This document shows, piece after piece, positions 6,858 through 7,473 of a stretch of 7,473 nucleotides of DNA. Position 1 is the first letter of the stretch. The number at the start of each line of letters is the position of its first letter. Below the pieces are notes generated by a model. That model searched no databases, had not been told where the DNA came from, and was given only the letters and a program-made list of their open reading frames with translations. This stretch comes from Nitrososphaerota archaeon (GTDB lineage: Archaea; Thermoproteota; Nitrososphaeria; Nitrososphaerales; UBA57). The DNA lies in the NCBI GenBank assembly GCA_022572285.1, contig JACZWF010000005.1:10031-17503 (forward strand), in the 5' to 3' direction. Position numbers and translations under genes: made by a program.

Positions 6858-6901
6858 CTAGGACAAAATTTTTGAAATTGTCCACTAGATTGATCCTGAA
6901 T
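6842..6901. repeat. Imperfect nested inverted repeat
   Basis: The outer arms ATTCAGG (6842-6848) and CCTGAAT (6895-6901) are perfect complements. Inside them lie CTAGGACAA (6858-6866) and TTGTCCACTAG (6878-6888), complementary apart from a 2-nt bulge, around an 11-nt loop. A competing small hairpin, AATTTTG (6851-6857) with CAAAATT (6864-6870), overlaps it and is followed by a T run on the plus strand. The element could be a transcription terminator for the small genes to the right, an operator, or a scar of a mobile element. It lies where base composition changes. Confidence 0.5.
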
Positions 6902-6966
6902 TGATTCTTTTATCTTTTGTTGAAAGATTATGCAAGACGAAGTCATTAAAACCTTTACTTGCTATT

Positions 6967-7272
6967 TTATTCATTTTGTTTTTTGATGTATATAGTCCCA
7001 TATTCTGGTGTCTCTATCTGGATGTAACTTGTATTAGTTACATTGACTGTAATCTCTTCATCTTGTTCTATAATATCTTCTTGATTGCAATTAGTAAAAC
7101 TTAATGAAATGCTACCTTCTAATGTGTTAGTTTTGTTTTCCCATTTTATTGGTGGAACATCTATGCATATTCCATCAATGTCTATGTTCTCTGCAGCATA
7201 TACTACTGATACCGTAACTCCAAAAATTATGGCGAATATACCAAAGATTATTATTATTTTGTTATTTTCCAT
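6967..7272 (-). CDS. Small secreted protein of unknown function
   Basis: A 101-aa protein with a clear N-terminal signal sequence: MENNK, a hydrophobic stretch at 6-25 (IIIIFGIFAIIFGVTVSVVY), and a probable signal peptidase site at V-Y-A / A-E. The mature part, about 75 residues, is acidic and looks like beta strands (SISLSFTNC, EITVNVTN, YGTIYIKK). It has only two cysteines (C36, C62), which could form one disulfide, and sequons at N46, N77 and N80. No family is recognised. The start ATG 7272 lies inside the end of the upstream gene in another frame (19-nt overlap), suggesting translational coupling. Local base composition is much more AT-rich than the pilin or ABC genes, so it may belong to a different genomic segment. 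Confidence 0.68.
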   Translation of the reverse strand: MENNKIIIIFGIFAIIFGVTVSVVYAAENIDIDGICIDVPPIKWENKTNTLEGSISLSFTNCNQEDIIEQDEEITVNVTNTSYIQIETPEYGTIYIKKQNE

Positions 7273-7473
7273 TCTACTAAATCTTCTTCATCACATAGAT
7301 ATTTTATTGCGGTGGGTGTTCTAGTAGTTATTTCTAACACTATACTCCTATCCAGGCTTGGCATATCATCTGCATACTTAATCCAATCACCATCTTTCTC
7401 TACTTGAATAAACTGTCTACAATCTTCCAGGGTAAAAAGAGAATCACCAATCTCATTTATAGGACATTTCAAA
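7254..7473 (-). CDS. Small cytosolic-looking protein of unknown function, 5' end possibly outside window
   Basis: The reading frame is open to the window edge. A TTG at 7472 would give a 72-aa protein, or the frame may be the C-terminus of a longer gene. The visible part is hydrophilic and acidic, with no signal peptide or membrane segment. It has three cysteines (about 3, 18, 60) spaced unlike a standard zinc finger, plus a D-W-I-K-Y segment and the end DEEDLVEWKITK. I recognise no domain. The TAA at 7254-7256 lies 19 nt inside the downstream secreted-protein gene, so the two are probably co-transcribed. Like its neighbour it is AT-rich. It could be a host gene or part of a small mobile or laterally acquired segment; nothing seen decides this. 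Confidence 0.55.
   Translation of the reverse strand, partial: LKCPINEIGDSLFTLEDCRQFIQVEKDGDWIKYADDMPSLDRSIVLEITTRTPTAIKYLCDEEDLVEWKITK

Noticed and set aside
6901..7324. Plus-strand frames (6901-7104 and 7085-7324) opposite the small secreted protein
   Set aside because: The hydrophobic stretches come from AT-rich sequence read in reverse; the minus-strand frame has a clean signal peptide and a coupled upstream gene, so it is preferred.
1..7473. CRISPR array, tRNA, rRNA or transposase
   Set aside because: No regularly spaced direct repeats, cloverleaf-like or rRNA-like sequence, or transposase motifs were seen on either strand by eye.

Overview
The window looks archaeal. It shows class III (prepilin/archaellin-type) signal peptides, a run of archaeal pilin-like genes with 4-nt ATGA overlaps, many N-glycosylation sequons in the predicted surface proteins, and an A-rich BRE/TATA-like promoter. 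The lineage cannot be fixed from the sequence alone. A TACK-type archaeon (Nitrososphaerota or Bathyarchaeia-like) is a guess.

Left half (1-3360, plus strand): the tail of an ABC-2 exporter operon. It holds the C-terminal part of the ATPase (1-425), a first permease (403-2220) that overlaps the ATPase gene, and a second permease (2224-3360) that starts 3 nt after the first ends. The two permeases share the same plan: one N-terminal membrane segment, a large external domain, then a membrane block preceded by a conserved cytoplasmic loop. They probably form a heterodimeric channel powered by the ATPase. The first permease carries an extra multi-pass C-terminal block with motifs resembling the PrsW/CPBP intramembrane protease superfamily. 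This apparent permease-protease fusion is the most interesting signal in the window. Its substrate is unknown.

Middle (3385-6691, minus strand): four genes read leftwards from 6691, encoding proteins with a type IV pilin-like N-terminal hydrophobic helix and a beta-rich, sequon-bearing external part. Transcription order is 268 aa, 364 aa, 162 aa, 285 aa. The last three are tightly coupled (two 4-nt overlaps) and each has a visible Shine-Dalgarno sequence. They look like the pilin/minor-pilin set of one surface filament. No assembly ATPase, platform protein or prepilin peptidase is present here. The ABC operon and the pilin operon converge with only 24 nt between them.

Right end (about 6820-7473): base composition drops sharply. 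Hand counts on sample 60-base lines give roughly 27-35% G+C, against 45-60% on lines sampled further left. Two small minus-strand genes of unknown function lie here: a secreted protein (6967-7272), and a 5'-incomplete or TTG-started gene (7254-7473) that overlaps it by 19 nt. The 275-nt space between them and the pilin operon holds an imperfect inverted repeat, a candidate promoter, and a start-less reading frame with one membrane helix that may be the remnant of a lost gene. This boundary could be the edge of an insertion or a recombination or assembly junction.
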